Positions 1 to 8,392 are shown, counted from the stretch's first letter. The stretch: 64,000 bases of DNA from Sporosarcina obsidiansis (GCF_009651005.1 NZ_WHVW01000002.1:1-64000), one strand, 5' to 3'. The notes: generated by a model from the letters alone, not told the origin. Numbers and translations: made by a program.

Positions 1-278
1 AGGAACCAGCGGTATGCCACATTCGTTTCGATTTCTTTGATGGTCTGTCGCATGGAGCGGATTCCGAAGGTATATTGTATGAACGTCATCTTAATCAAGA
101 CTACAGGATCAATACTGGGACGTCCGATGGTCGAATACAAATCCTCGACGAGTGGATAGATAAACGAAAAGTCGATGGTCGCGTCCAGTTTCCGCACTAG
201 ATGATCTTGCGGCACCAACTGTTCTATGGTGAGCATCTCCAACTGTTCGCGTTCATTCATCTGGTTTTTCGTCATCAT
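1..278 (-). mobile_element. IS1182-like transposase, N-terminal fragment (runs off window)
   Basis: The minus strand reads an open frame of about 92 codons that continues past base 1, so only the N-terminus is visible. The protein has the opening typical of IS1182/IS5-type DDE transposases: an EQLVPQDHLVRKLD stretch, then FSFIYPLVEDLYS, then a GRPSIDPVVLIKM block and SMRQTIKEIETNVAYRWF. These elements move by DDE cut-and-paste chemistry; the catalytic residues would lie outside the window. I chose the ATG at 278 because a GAGGTG Shine-Dalgarno sits 6 nt upstream; the ATG at 284 directly abuts it. The element's 5' end should lie between 285 and about 520. Completeness cannot be judged. Confidence 0.85.
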
Positions 279-314
279 GTCCATCACCTCAAATAAATGT
301 TCAACAGGCACCCA

Positions 315-441
315 GTTGATTGGAGCGGAGGATGGCGACTCCTGCGGGAACAGCACGAGCCGAAGACCCTGGACTGAGCGCAGCGAGGGAAGCGGCTGAG
401 GCCGTGCCCGCGGAAAGCGTCCATCCGCAGCGGAAATCAAC
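315..441. repeat. G+C-rich inverted-repeat element of Bacillales type
   Basis: A 127-bp non-coding element begins GTTGATTGGAGCGGA and ends GCAGCGGAAATCAAC, so its ends are imperfect inverted repeats (GTTGATT / AATCAAC). The arms continue as GCGGAGGATGG...CCTGCGGGAACAGCACG against the reverse complement GCGGATGGACG...TCCGCGGGCACGGC, giving a long foldable hairpin. It is much richer in G+C than its surroundings. I recall closely similar GGAGCGGA...TCCTGCGGGA...CCGCGGAAAGCG elements dispersed through Bacillaceae and Planococcaceae chromosomes. Function is unknown. It lies directly upstream of the IS1182-like transposase, so it may be part of that insertion. Confidence 0.6.
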
Positions 442-475
442 TTTTCCTGGCGTTTACTCTATTGTAAAAGAAAAT

Positions 476-519
476 AGACTGTAGGAAAACTCCAAATTTC
501 CGGAGTTTGTCTACAGTCT
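476..519. repeat. Inverted repeat, possible IS end or terminator
   Basis: A 9-bp perfect inverted repeat (AGACTGTAG / CTACAGTCT) encloses a second one (AACTCC / GGAGTT). On the minus strand it is followed by ATTTTCTTTT, so it can serve as a terminator behind the acyl-CoA ligase gene. It also lies where the upstream end of the IS1182-like element should be and may contain its terminal repeat. The two readings cannot be separated from this window. Confidence 0.45.
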
Positions 520-521
520 GC

Positions 522-555
522 AAGAATCCTCTACTAATAAAAGTAGAGGATTCTT
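522..555. terminator. Terminator behind acyl-CoA ligase gene
   Basis: A 13-bp perfect stem (AAGAATCCTCTAC / GTAGAGGATTCTT) with an 8-nt loop lies 18 bp past the stop codon of the minus-strand acyl-CoA ligase gene. The T-tract is weak on both sides. Confidence 0.55.
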
Positions 556-572
556 TGTTGTGTAAGTTTACA

Positions 573-2195
573 TCAGCTTCCTTGATAATGCTCCTGTAAT
601 TGGTCGCGCAGAGCGGCTTTCAGGAATTTCCCTACGGATGTTTTTGGAATTTCTTTAACGAATAAAATTTCGTCCGGAACCCACCAACTGGCGAATTGGC
701 CTTTTAAATACTCTTTCAGTTCTTGTTTTTTGCTATCGTCTTCTGCGATGCCATCATGTAGCACAACGCAAGCAAGCGGTCGTTCCATCCATTTTTCGTG
801 AGGTACTGCAATGACTGCTGCTTCATAAACAGAATCATGCGTCATCAGTGCGTTTTCCAGATCCACTGAAGAGATCCACTCACCACCACTCTTAATCAAG
901 TCTTTTGTTCGATCTGTCAACTTCAAATAGCCATCCTCGGTCATGACTGCAATATCTCCCGTGTAGAGCCAGCCATCTTTAAATGCCTCTTCCGTCCGAT
1001 CGTCTTTATAATATTCACTCGCAATCCACGGTCCTTTTACTGTGAGCTCGCCCATTGTCTTGCCATCCCACGGAACTTCGCCTTCTTCATTGACGACCCG
1101 TATCTCTAAACCAGGCATAACTAAACCTTGCATTGCACGCACTTCGATTTTCTCATCCATCGTTAAATCTTCCATCGAGGAAGTCAGTACGGACAGACTA
1201 ACAAGTGGACTCGTTTCTGTCATTCCATAGCCCACTACGAATGGAATATTGTACTTCTCTTCAAAAGCACGAATTAGTCCTTTCGGGGAAGCGGAACCTC
1301 CGCAAACAATCACACGTAATGATGATAGATCACGTGGATTCTGTTGCAGTTCCTTTAATACAGCCAACCAGATGGTCGGCACACCAGCAGTGATTGTCAC
1401 TTTTTCCGACTCGATCAAATCCAATAGTACAGCAGGATTAAAGCCTGGCCCTGGCAATACTTGCGTTGTACCGAAAAATACACTAGCAAATGGTATCCCC
1501 CACGCATTGACATGGAACATCGGAACAACCGACATGGCGATATCACGCTCACAAAGACCCATTGCATCTGCAAGCCCGAGTGCGAAACTATGCAAAACAA
1601 GTCCTCGATGCGTATAAACCACACCTTTTGGATTCCCTGTCGTAGCCGATGTATAACATAAACCGGCTGGCGTATTTTCATCTAAATCTTCGGGATAGTC
1701 ATATTCATCTGAAGCACTATCTAACAGCGCTTCATAGGAATGAACATTTTCTAGGGATGTCTTAGGCACGACTTTGGAGTCACCCATCACAACAAAATGT
1801 TTCACCGTCTTCAACATCGGTGCCATTTTTTCAAGATGAGGGAAAAATTCCTCGTCCACCAACAAAATTTCATCTTCTGCATGATTAATGATATAGACGA
1901 TATGTTCAGGTGACAATCGAATATTGATCATATGAAGGATCGCACCGGTACAAGGTACGGCAAAATAAGCTTCCAAATGCCGATGGTGGTTCCAGGCAAA
2001 GGTACCCACCTTTGTTCCTTTATCCATCCCCAAGTGTGTTAACGCATTCGATAATTTCCGTGTTCTCTTTGCCCATTCACGGTAAGTAAACCGTTGAATG
2101 CGATCCTCTCCTGTACGTGAAATGATCATTTTGTTAGGAAAAAATCGTTCAGCTCTTGTGATAAATGATGATAAAATTAACGGTGTCTGCATCAT
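573..2195 (-). CDS. Long-chain fatty acid--CoA ligase (AMP-forming)
   Basis: An acyl-activating enzyme of the ANL superfamily: it adenylates a carboxylate with ATP and transfers it to CoA, probably on medium or long fatty acids. Counting from the ATG at 2201, the P-loop-like motif TSATTGNPKG is at residues 184-193, GYGMTETSP at 324-332, YTGD at 413-416, RTKD at 431-434, and the C-terminal lysine of PKTSVGKF at K525. About 540 residues is normal for the family. Three ATGs lie close together (2201, 2195, 2192). An AGGGAG site at 2205-2210 is 3 nt from the first and 9 nt from the second, so 2195 is preferred. It stands alone, without other beta-oxidation genes. Substrate is inferred, not shown. 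Confidence 0.88.
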   Translation of the reverse strand: MMQTPLILSSFITRAERFFPNKMIISRTGEDRIQRFTYREWAKRTRKLSNALTHLGMDKGTKVGTFAWNHHRHLEAYFAVPCTGAILHMINIRLSPEHIVYIINHAEDEILLVDEEFFPHLEKMAPMLKTVKHFVVMGDSKVVPKTSLENVHSYEALLDSASDEYDYPEDLDENTPAGLCYTSATTGNPKGVVYTHRGLVLHSFALGLADAMGLCERDIAMSVVPMFHVNAWGIPFASVFFGTTQVLPGPGFNPAVLLDLIESEKVTITAGVPTIWLAVLKELQQNPRDLSSLRVIVCGGSASPKGLIRAFEEKYNIPFVVGYGMTETSPLVSLSVLTSSMEDLTMDEKIEVRAMQGLVMPGLEIRVVNEEGEVPWDGKTMGELTVKGPWIASEYYKDDRTEEAFKDGWLYTGDIAVMTEDGYLKLTDRTKDLIKSGGEWISSVDLENALMTHDSVYEAAVIAVPHEKWMERPLACVVLHDGIAEDDSKKQELKEYLKGQFASWWVPDEILFVKEIPKTSVGKFLKAALRDQLQEHYQGS

Positions 2196-2460
2196 ATCCA
2201 TCCGCTCCCTTTTTAGTAGAAGTGAAAATCATCAATCCCTCTTCTTGCCAATTGTTCAGCAACTTGTCCCATTTGCTCCAATGAAAAATGCATGTGCGCA
2301 GCTGGATTGAATATGTTTCCCCGGATGTACTCTATGCGCAGATCAACCCTACTATGAATGTAAGCAAGATTCATTGGGTTTACTTTACAAATATAGTATA
2401 TACATTATCTAACTATTCTGTCTACATAAGAATGTATTTGTCTTTTAACGATTTCAAGTC

Positions 2461-2922
2461 CTAAGAAAGACCATGACGAAACCATTGAAATGCATCAATA
2501 CCTAAAGCTGCTAGCACCCCAAATACGATGGACCAAATGCCAAGGCTGAGTAAAAGCCAGGTAGCAGTTTGTTGTTTAGATGAGCCAAGCGTTAAAGCCA
2601 AAAATGCAGCAAGATGTGACCCAATTAATACAGGACCCAGTAAGGCCAAACCCAAAATTCCATAGCGTCTCCAGATATTCTCAGCCCGCACTGTTCGTTT
2701 AGATGATTTCGTCACGTTTTTCTTCTTTTTTCTTTCCCACCACGCCTTTACCTTATGAAAAACGATGATCTCTAGTAGAATTGTGGAAGCATTCCCAGCA
2801 AACCCAATTACAATAGCAACTGTTGGTGACAAACCACGAAGGATGCCTAACGGTACAGCAACCAGAACCTCAAATCCTGGTATGGCAGCAGTTAAAAATA
2901 CGAGTAGATAGGTAAGCATCAT
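2461..2922 (-). CDS. Small membrane protein, putative small multidrug export family (PF06695-like)
   Basis: A 153-residue integral membrane protein. Hydrophobic segments are near residues 2-24, 33-55, 88-110 and 120-146, with a very basic cytoplasmic loop (WWERKKKKNVTKSSKR) at about 60-78. The opening LTAAIPGFEVLVAVPLGI and the GNASTILLEIIVF segment resemble the family named small multi-drug export proteins, whose function is not well established. The Shine-Dalgarno GGAGG is 4 nt before the first ATG and 7 nt before a second. No transport partner is adjacent, so a role in drug export is only a family label. Confidence 0.7.
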   Translation of the reverse strand: MMLTYLLVFLTAAIPGFEVLVAVPLGILRGLSPTVAIVIGFAGNASTILLEIIVFHKVKAWWERKKKKNVTKSSKRTVRAENIWRRYGILGLALLGPVLIGSHLAAFLALTLGSSKQQTATWLLLSLGIWSIVFGVLAALGIDAFQWFRHGLS

Positions 2923-2981
2923 GTTTCCTCCAAGGTCTCAATGAGATATTAAAGCAAATGAACATCACATCGACATTATAG

Positions 2982-3017
2982 CAAAAAAACTGCTCTCCTA
3001 TTTACCAGGAAAGCAGC
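2982..3017 (-). terminator. Terminator behind argF
   Basis: On the minus strand the stem GCTGCTTTCC / GGAGAGCAG (one G-U pair) is followed by seven T residues, just after the argF stop codon at 3028. Confidence 0.8.
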
Positions 3018-3027
3018 CAAATTTTCA

Positions 3028-3993
3028 TTATAATAAAGAAGCTAAAATCGCCTTCTGTGCATGCAAACGATTACCTGCTTGCTGAAATACGTAAGAGTTC
3101 GGTCCATCAATTACGGATGCCGCCACTTCTTCTTCACGGTGAGCGGGCAGACAGTGTAAAAACACATAATCCTTTTTCGCATGACCAACGAGTTTATCGT
3201 TGATTTGGAAGTCCTTGAAATCTATTAAGCGTTTTGCAGATTCTTCCTCTTGCCCCATACTAGTCCACACGTCCGTATAGATTGCGTCCGCTTCAGAAGA
3301 TGCTTCGATCGGATCGTACGTAGCCGTGACACTACCTCCATTTACATCCGCAATTTTCTTAGCTTTCTCTAACAAGCCTGCATTGTATTCATAACCTTCT
3401 GGCGTCGCAACGGACACATTCATTCCCATATGTGCTCCCGCGATTACCAATGAATGGGCGACATTATTGCCGTCTCCGATATACGAAAGCTTCAAGCCTT
3501 TCAAATCGCCCTTCACTTCTTTAATTGTCAATAAATCCGCCATAGCCTGACATGGGTGGAAAATGTCTGTCAATCCATTAATGACAGGAACAGACGTGTG
3601 CTCTGCTAACTCTTCCACCATCTTATGAGACTTTGCACGAATCATGACACCATCTAAAAATTCTGAAAGGACATGCCCCGTGTCGTAAACTGACTCTCCA
3701 CGGCCAATCTGCAAATCACGAGCATTCATGAATAGACCATGTCCACCTAAATGAATCATCCCTACTTCGAATGAAATCCGAGTACGCGTCGAATGCTTTT
3801 CAAAGATCATTCCGAGTGTCTTACCAGCTAATACAGGTGGCATAATACCTGCTAATGTATCTTGTTTCATGTCATACGCAAGTTGTAGTAAATATGCAAT
3901 TTCTTCACTCGAATAGTCGAGAAGCGTCAAAAAATCGCGTCCTTTTAGCGTATCTTTTTCTATAGTTGCCTTCGTTTGATTTCCGTTCACCAT
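3028..3993 (-). CDS. argF: Ornithine carbamoyltransferase
   Basis: Catalyses carbamoyl phosphate + L-ornithine to L-citrulline + phosphate in arginine synthesis. The 321-residue protein has the carbamoyl-phosphate motif STRTR (68-72), HPCQ (146-149), the ornithine-side SMG motif (245-247) and HCLPAHR (280-286), all diagnostic for the OTCase branch rather than aspartate carbamoyltransferase. The start is set by AGGGG 8 nt before ATG 3993. The gene is alone, not in an arg operon or with arcABC, so biosynthetic argF is more likely than catabolic arcB, though sequence motifs cannot decide. The A+T-rich upstream stretch (4030-4075) has TTCATA-type half sites that might bind an ArgR/AhrC protein; this is weak. 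Confidence 0.93.
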   Translation of the reverse strand: MVNGNQTKATIEKDTLKGRDFLTLLDYSSEEIAYLLQLAYDMKQDTLAGIMPPVLAGKTLGMIFEKHSTRTRISFEVGMIHLGGHGLFMNARDLQIGRGESVYDTGHVLSEFLDGVMIRAKSHKMVEELAEHTSVPVINGLTDIFHPCQAMADLLTIKEVKGDLKGLKLSYIGDGNNVAHSLVIAGAHMGMNVSVATPEGYEYNAGLLEKAKKIADVNGGSVTATYDPIEASSEADAIYTDVWTSMGQEEESAKRLIDFKDFQINDKLVGHAKKDYVFLHCLPAHREEEVAASVIDGPNSYVFQQAGNRLHAQKAILASLL

Positions 3994-4093
3994 TTCTTCA
4001 TCCCCTACCGTCTCTTTGAAGTATGTATGAACTAGTATACATATGTATAATTATGAAGTCAAATGAATTTTTATTAATTAATAGAATTGTTTT

Positions 4094-4122
4094 GAAAAAA
4101 GCGATACCAAATAGGTACCGCT
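4094..4122 (-). terminator. Terminator behind M42 aminopeptidase gene
   Basis: On the minus strand the stem GCGGTACC / GGTATCGC with a 5-nt loop is followed by six T residues, 15 bp beyond the gene's stop codon. Confidence 0.85.
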
Positions 4123-4136
4123 GTAGTCTTATGGAT

Positions 4137-5222
4137 TTATTCGAATGTAATCTGTTTTACCTTCTCTGTATCTAAACGTTTTACTAATTCAACTAATAAC
4201 CTGACTGTATTTTCAAAGTCCTCACGGTGGAGCATGGCGGCATGCGAATGGATGTAGCGAGTTGGGATACAGATGGCTAATGTTGGGATTCCTGTACCAC
4301 TCAAATGAATGGATCCAGCATCAGTACCGCCACCTGCCATGGTCGCAAATTGATAGGGAATGCCCAGGTCTTCTGCCGTCTCCACAACAAAATTGCGAAG
4401 TCCTCTATGTGAGACCATCGATGCGTCATATAATAGAATTTGTGGACCTTCTCCCATATTACCTACCGCTTCTTTAGATGATATCCCTGGTGTGTCACCT
4501 GCAATTCCCACATCAACTGCAAACCCGATATCAGGCTGAATTTTATTCGTGGCAGTTTTTGCTCCACGCAATCCCACTTCCTCCTGAATTGCCCCCACAC
4601 TGTATACGCGATTTGGATGGTTCTCGTCTTTCAACTGTTTCATCACTTCAATTGCGATGGCGCAGCCAATTCGGTTATCCCAAGCTTTGGCCAATAAATA
4701 ATTTTCATTTTTCATGACGGTGAATTCGAAATATGGAACGACCATATCTCCTGGAAGAATCCCCCATTCTAGAACTTCTTCTTTTGAGGCAGCTCCCACA
4801 TCGATAAACATATCTTTGATGTCGACTGGTTTTTTGCGTGCTTCTGGTGGTAAAATATGTGGCGGTTTAGAACCGATCACACCCGTAATCGTCTCATTTG
4901 AACGTGTTACGATGGAAACTCGTTGCGCAAGCATGACTTGGGACCACCAGCCGCCTACTGTTTGGAAATAAATGAAGCCTTTGTCGTCTATTCTTGTAAC
5001 CATAAAACCCACTTCATCTAAGTGACCAGCGATCATTATTTTCGGTCCGTTCGTGTCACCTTCTTTGAGAGCGATTAATGAACCAAGGCCGTCATGCTCT
5101 ATTTGGTCAGCAAATGGTTCGATGTGTTTTTTCATGACATCTCGCGCTTCCCGTTCATTGCCAGGGATACCGCGTGCGTCCGTCAATTCTTTCAGCATCT
5201 CTAAAGTTTTATCCAGTTTCAT
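4137..5222 (-). CDS. M42 family glutamyl aminopeptidase
   Basis: A cytoplasmic di-metal aminopeptidase of the TET/M42 family, expected to trim peptides as a large oligomer. Visible metal and catalytic elements in the 361-residue protein: GHLDEVG (H67, D69), AKAWDNRIG (D182), IQEEVGLRG (E214, E215), AVDVG (D237) and IHSHAAM (H325, H327). Length is normal. An ATG at 5222 is preceded by GGAGG about 10 nt away. It lies 42 bp behind ddh on the same strand with no terminator between, so the two are probably cotranscribed. Relatives in B. subtilis include YtoP, YsdC and YhfE; I do not assign one. Substrate preference cannot be read from sequence. Confidence 0.88.
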   Translation of the reverse strand: MKLDKTLEMLKELTDARGIPGNEREARDVMKKHIEPFADQIEHDGLGSLIALKEGDTNGPKIMIAGHLDEVGFMVTRIDDKGFIYFQTVGGWWSQVMLAQRVSIVTRSNETITGVIGSKPPHILPPEARKKPVDIKDMFIDVGAASKEEVLEWGILPGDMVVPYFEFTVMKNENYLLAKAWDNRIGCAIAIEVMKQLKDENHPNRVYSVGAIQEEVGLRGAKTATNKIQPDIGFAVDVGIAGDTPGISSKEAVGNMGEGPQILLYDASMVSHRGLRNFVVETAEDLGIPYQFATMAGGGTDAGSIHLSGTGIPTLAICIPTRYIHSHAAMLHREDFENTVRLLVELVKRLDTEKVKQITFE

Positions 5223-5264
5223 AAAAGATCCTGCCTCCCTTTTTACATACCAATCAAAAATCCA

Positions 5265-6251
5265 TTACAACAGTTCTTTCCGTAAATCAGCTGGTGATTT
5301 CGGGGATAACAAGCCTGGTGCGATATCATATACAGTTTTTGCACCTGTATCGCCTTTTTGTTGTAATTTATATGCTGCCCGTGCATACGCTACCAATACA
5401 CTTGAAGTAAATTCTGGGTTACTATCTAATTTTAATGAAAATTCAATTACTTGATCTGTGTTTTCGCCTGTTTTTCCGCTTCTTATAACGAATCCGCCGT
5501 GTGGCATTTTCGCATGATCGCGGCGAAGCTCTTCTTCTGTGATGAAGTTGACAGTCGTATCGTAATCTGCGAAGTAATCAGGCATAGTAACGATAGTTTC
5601 ACGAACTTTCTCTTCACTAGCCCCTTCTTCTAATACGACATAGCATTCACGTGTATGTTTTTCTTTCGTGGAAAGTTCAGGTTGTTCACCGCTACGCACA
5701 CGATTGATGGCTTCTTCAGCTGGTAATGTGTACTGAACGCCTGCTTTGACTCCCTCGACTCTTCTCACTGCGTCCGAGTGTCCTTGACTTAATCCCTTAC
5801 CCCAGAATGTGTATGTTGCGCCTTCTGGCAAAATCGCTTCACCTAGTAGACGGTTGATCGAGAATAAGCCTGGGTCCCAGCCAACTGAAATAATAGCTGT
5901 TGTCCCCGCAGCATGTGCCGCTTCATCGACAGCAGCAAAGTATTCAGGTATTTTCGCATGCGTGTCAAAACTATCAATAATTGTAAAGTTTTTTGCCAAC
6001 GCAGGACCTTGTTCGGGTAAATCATTTTTAGAACCACCACATAAAATTAACACATCGATGTCTTCTTTAAATGATTCAATTTGATCCAATTTGTATACGG
6101 GCACTTGTTTTGAAAGCAATTGGACGTCCGCTGGCTCTCTTCGCGTGAACACTCCAACTAATGTCATATCTTCATTTTGACTAATAGCCGATTCAACCCC
6201 ACGACCTAAATTTCCGTACCCTGCGATTCCTACTCGAATTTTGTTATTCAC
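5265..6251 (-). CDS. ddh: meso-Diaminopimelate D-dehydrogenase
   Basis: NADPH-dependent enzyme that makes meso-diaminopimelate from tetrahydrodipicolinate and ammonia in one step, bypassing the succinylase/acetylase branch of lysine and peptidoglycan precursor synthesis. The 328-residue protein has the Rossmann glycine motif GIAGYGNLG at residues 8-16, then CGGSKNDLPEQGP, DSFDTH, SVGWDPG and MPHGG blocks characteristic of DAP dehydrogenase. The start codon is GTG at 6251, with AAGGAG about 10 nt upstream; no ATG is available. An M42 aminopeptidase follows 42 bp later. DAP dehydrogenases are known from Lysinibacillus-type bacteria and Corynebacterium, which fits a Planococcaceae host. Confidence 0.92.
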   Translation of the reverse strand: MNNKIRVGIAGYGNLGRGVESAISQNEDMTLVGVFTRREPADVQLLSKQVPVYKLDQIESFKEDIDVLILCGGSKNDLPEQGPALAKNFTIIDSFDTHAKIPEYFAAVDEAAHAAGTTAIISVGWDPGLFSINRLLGEAILPEGATYTFWGKGLSQGHSDAVRRVEGVKAGVQYTLPAEEAINRVRSGEQPELSTKEKHTRECYVVLEEGASEEKVRETIVTMPDYFADYDTTVNFITEEELRRDHAKMPHGGFVIRSGKTGENTDQVIEFSLKLDSNPEFTSSVLVAYARAAYKLQQKGDTGAKTVYDIAPGLLSPKSPADLRKELL

Positions 6252-6330
6252 GCCAACCCATCTCCTTCTTCTTTCTTATTTACCTTTCTCATTTTACAGC
6301 GAAGGATAATAGATTGCGAATATTTTCACC

Positions 6331-6416
6331 AAAAGTGGAGACGGCTGTTTAGCTCCGACAGGCGTTGGAAGACTAGCTTTAAAGGCGCCCTTTGCCTTTA
6401 CTACTAGTCTGAAACG
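6331..6416 (-). repeat. Single diverged copy of the 122-bp repeat found at 53.1-53.6 kb
   Basis: This non-coding stretch matches the reverse complement of the tandem repeat at 53154-53560. The segment AGTGGAGACGGCTGTTTAGC then TCCGACAGGCGTTGGA aligns with the reverse complement of the second unit (53277-53315) with about five differences over 39 bases. The later AAAGGCGCCCTTTGCCTTTA and TAGTCTGAAACG blocks match the repeat's AAAGGCAAAGAGCGCCTTTA and CGTTTCGGTCTTAA. It separates ddh from the divergent MFS gene. Confidence 0.75.
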
Positions 6417-6524
6417 TCACGCAATCATATCCAGGAAGAATCATGTAAAGCAGTTCCGTTTATTTCAGTTGGTTTCATGGTAAAATAGAGAGCAGTTGAA
6501 TTATTTGTAAAGTAGGGGTCTATT

Positions 6525-7694
6525 ATGCGCTTTTTTGTCTATTTAATTGTTTTCTTTTCTTTCTTTGACTTATTTTCACAGCTTCCTATTATAAGTCCTT
6601 TTGCCATGCAACTAGGCGCTTCCTCTTTCATTATCGGTTTGGCTGTCGGGATTTATTCGTTTGCCAATACGTTCGGTAATATAATTTCAGGTATTTTAAC
6701 CGATCGGAGAGGGCCTTTTTACATTTTGCTGTTTGGCTTGTTTTCTTCGGCACTGTCTTTGTTCTCTTATGCAGTCATTGAAGGACCCATGACATTGATT
6801 GGCATTCGTTTTCTGCATGGGTTAACGGAAGGTCTTATTATCCCTGCGGCGTTTACTTTCCTGGCGAATCGTTCCGAACGTTCGAAACGAGGTCGCAATG
6901 CAGCAATATCTGGAGCTTTTGTTGGCTTGGCAGCTATTTTGGGCCCTGCCTTTAGCGGGATCGTTTCCGTTCGGACGAGTGTTGTAACCATTATGACGAT
7001 TAATGGCATCTTCATGTTACTATTGACGATCGGAGCTTTTTTATTTTTACGTTCGTTTACATACGTCAGAAAAATAAAAACAGATGCACAAAAAGCAGTC
7101 AAACCTTTGGCGTTTTTCCGTCATCCAGGGATTATCCGAGCGTTTCTGGGCGCCTTTTTCCTAATGTTTTCACAAGGTGTCCTTGCTCTCGTCCTTCCAT
7201 TGAAAGTGGAATTCTTGCATTTTGATGCAAAGACAACAGGCATGCTACTAAGTGTGTTCGGCTTAGTTGCGGTGTTGATATTCCTTCTTCCGGTCAATCG
7301 GATTTTTGACGTAGCACGGCCGATGTTGACGCTCGCGATCGGGATGTTTCTCATGAGCGTTAGTATGCTGTTTTTATCCCAAGTAAATGAATTACCATGG
7401 ATGATGACGGCCATGATTGTGTATGGTATCGGATTTGCTTTGCTATTTCCGTCCATCAATTCCTTGTTAATCGATTCCACCGAACCTGAATCTAGAGGTA
7501 AGGCGTATGGCTTCTTCTATGCATTCTTCTCAATTGGTGTCGTGGCGGGATCTAGCACTATTGGTGTATTGGATGTAAGTTTTCAGGGTGCGTTTATGGT
7601 AGCGAGTGGGATTTTGTTCATTGTGGCACTCTTCACGCTGTATGGTCTCCGAAAAGATACACGGCCTGTTGACAAAACGACCACAATCCAGTAA
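6525..7694 (+). CDS. MFS transporter
   Basis: A 389-residue major facilitator superfamily permease with about 12 hydrophobic segments. The loop between helices 2 and 3 carries GILTDRRGP, a form of the MFS motif A. A second similar signature occurs in the C-terminal half (RGKAYGFFYAFFSIG). The start ATG 6525 follows AGGGG by 6 nt. Sequence does not reveal the substrate; drug efflux is common for this length class. It is upstream of the preQ1 riboswitch but ends 30 bp before the aptamer, so it is not under that control. No clear terminator separates it from the switch, so read-through into queF is possible. Confidence 0.85.
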   Translation: MRFFVYLIVFFSFFDLFSQLPIISPFAMQLGASSFIIGLAVGIYSFANTFGNIISGILTDRRGPFYILLFGLFSSALSLFSYAVIEGPMTLIGIRFLHGLTEGLIIPAAFTFLANRSERSKRGRNAAISGAFVGLAAILGPAFSGIVSVRTSVVTIMTINGIFMLLLTIGAFLFLRSFTYVRKIKTDAQKAVKPLAFFRHPGIIRAFLGAFFLMFSQGVLALVLPLKVEFLHFDAKTTGMLLSVFGLVAVLIFLLPVNRIFDVARPMLTLAIGMFLMSVSMLFLSQVNELPWMMTAMIVYGIGFALLFPSINSLLIDSTEPESRGKAYGFFYAFFSIGVVAGSSTIGVLDVSFQGAFMVASGILFIVALFTLYGLRKDTRPVDKTTTIQ

Positions 7695-7724
7695 TGTCTT
7701 GTTTGAAACGAATAACCCGTCCGG

Positions 7725-7800
7725 GAGAGGTTCATAGCGACCCTCTATAAAAAACTATGGATGATGAATTTTCGCCATGTCCATTGACATGGCTTTCTTT
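7725..7800 (+). promoter_or_regulatory. preQ1-I riboswitch with terminator-like hairpin
   Basis: The aptamer matches the preQ1 class I consensus. The P1 stem is AGAGG (7726-7730) with CCTCT (7742-7746), and the loop reads TTCATAGCGAC. The A-rich tail ATAAAAAACTA (7747-7757) supplies CTA to pair with TAG at 7735-7737, forming the H-type pseudoknot. Downstream is a perfect 8-bp stem GCCATGTC / GACATGGC (7774-7793) followed by TTTCTTT, which can act as a terminator. The next genes, queF and a preQ1/preQ0 transporter, are classic targets. A further layer of control is described at 7848-7881. Confidence 0.93.
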
Positions 7801-7847
7801 ATTTTCAGCAGCCTTTTTTGCAGAAAAGAGATCGTAATTCAACCCGT

Positions 7848-7881
7848 CTATGAACCTCCCTGGCTACACACTCAGGAGGTT
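7848..7881 (+). promoter_or_regulatory. Shine-Dalgarno-sequestering stem of queF with anti-sequestor complement
   Basis: AACCTCC (7853-7859) can pair with GGAGGTT (7875-7881), burying the queF ribosome binding site (GGAGGT, 7 nt before ATG). The left arm lies inside CTATGAACCTC (7848-7858), which is the exact 11-nt reverse complement of GAGGTTCATAG (7727-7737) in the preQ1 aptamer. The two pairings exclude each other. If the aptamer folds on preQ1, the left arm is free to hide the Shine-Dalgarno; if not, the aptamer strand can hold the left arm away. The complementarity is seen; the mechanism is inferred. Confidence 0.7.
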
Positions 7882-7887
7882 TTTTAA

Positions 7888-8385
7888 ATGGCAGGAAGAG
7901 ATGAATCAACTTTACAAGACTTAACATTACTAGGGAACCAGAATACTGTTTATGATTATTCTTATAATCCCAGTCTACTTGAATCAATCGATAATTTACA
8001 TCATGAACGTGACTTTTTCGTAAAATTTAATTGTCCGGAATTCACATCATTATGTCCTCAAACTGGACAACCTGATTTCGCAACGATTTATATTAGCTTC
8101 ATTCCAGATCGAAAATTAGTCGAAAGCAAATCGCTCAAGCTCTATTTATTTAGCTTCCGTAATCATGGTGATTTTCATGAAGACTGTGTCAATTCCATTA
8201 TGAATGATTTAATTGAACTACTTGAACCGCGCTATATTGAAGTGTGGGGCAAGTTCACACCGCGTGGTGGTTTATCCATCGATCCCTATTGTAATTACGG
8301 CAAACCCGGCACGAAATTTGAACAAATGGCTGAGCAGCGTTTGTTTCAGCACGATCTTTACCCTGAGAAAGTAGATAATCGGTGA
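7888..8385 (+). CDS. queF: NADPH-dependent 7-cyano-7-deazaguanine reductase (preQ0 reductase)
   Basis: Reduces the nitrile of preQ0 to the amine of preQ1 with two NADPH, the last free-base step of queuosine synthesis. The 165-residue protein is the short, type I (Bacillus) form. The catalytic cysteine is C56 in [13 protein letters not shown] and the general acid D63 in the same block; the QueF motif [16 protein letters not shown] follows at about residues 78-93. ATG 7888 is preceded by GGAGGT at 7 nt. Expression is governed by the preQ1-I riboswitch upstream. The stop codon lies inside the Shine-Dalgarno region of the next gene, a queuosine-precursor transporter, so the two form a translationally close pair. 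queC, queD and queE are not in the window. Confidence 0.96.
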   Translation: MAGRDESTLQDLTLLGNQNTVYDYSYNPSLLESIDNLHHERDFFVKFNCPEFTSLCPQTGQPDFATIYISFIPDRKLVESKSLKLYLFSFRNHGDFHEDCVNSIMNDLIELLEPRYIEVWGKFTPRGGLSIDPYCNYGKPGTKFEQMAEQRLFQHDLYPEKVDNR

Positions 8386-8392
8386 GTAAGTG

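Noticed and set aside
4020..4080. ArgR/AhrC box before argF
   Set aside because: TTCATA-like half sites are present but the stretch is so A+T-rich that such matches are expected by chance.
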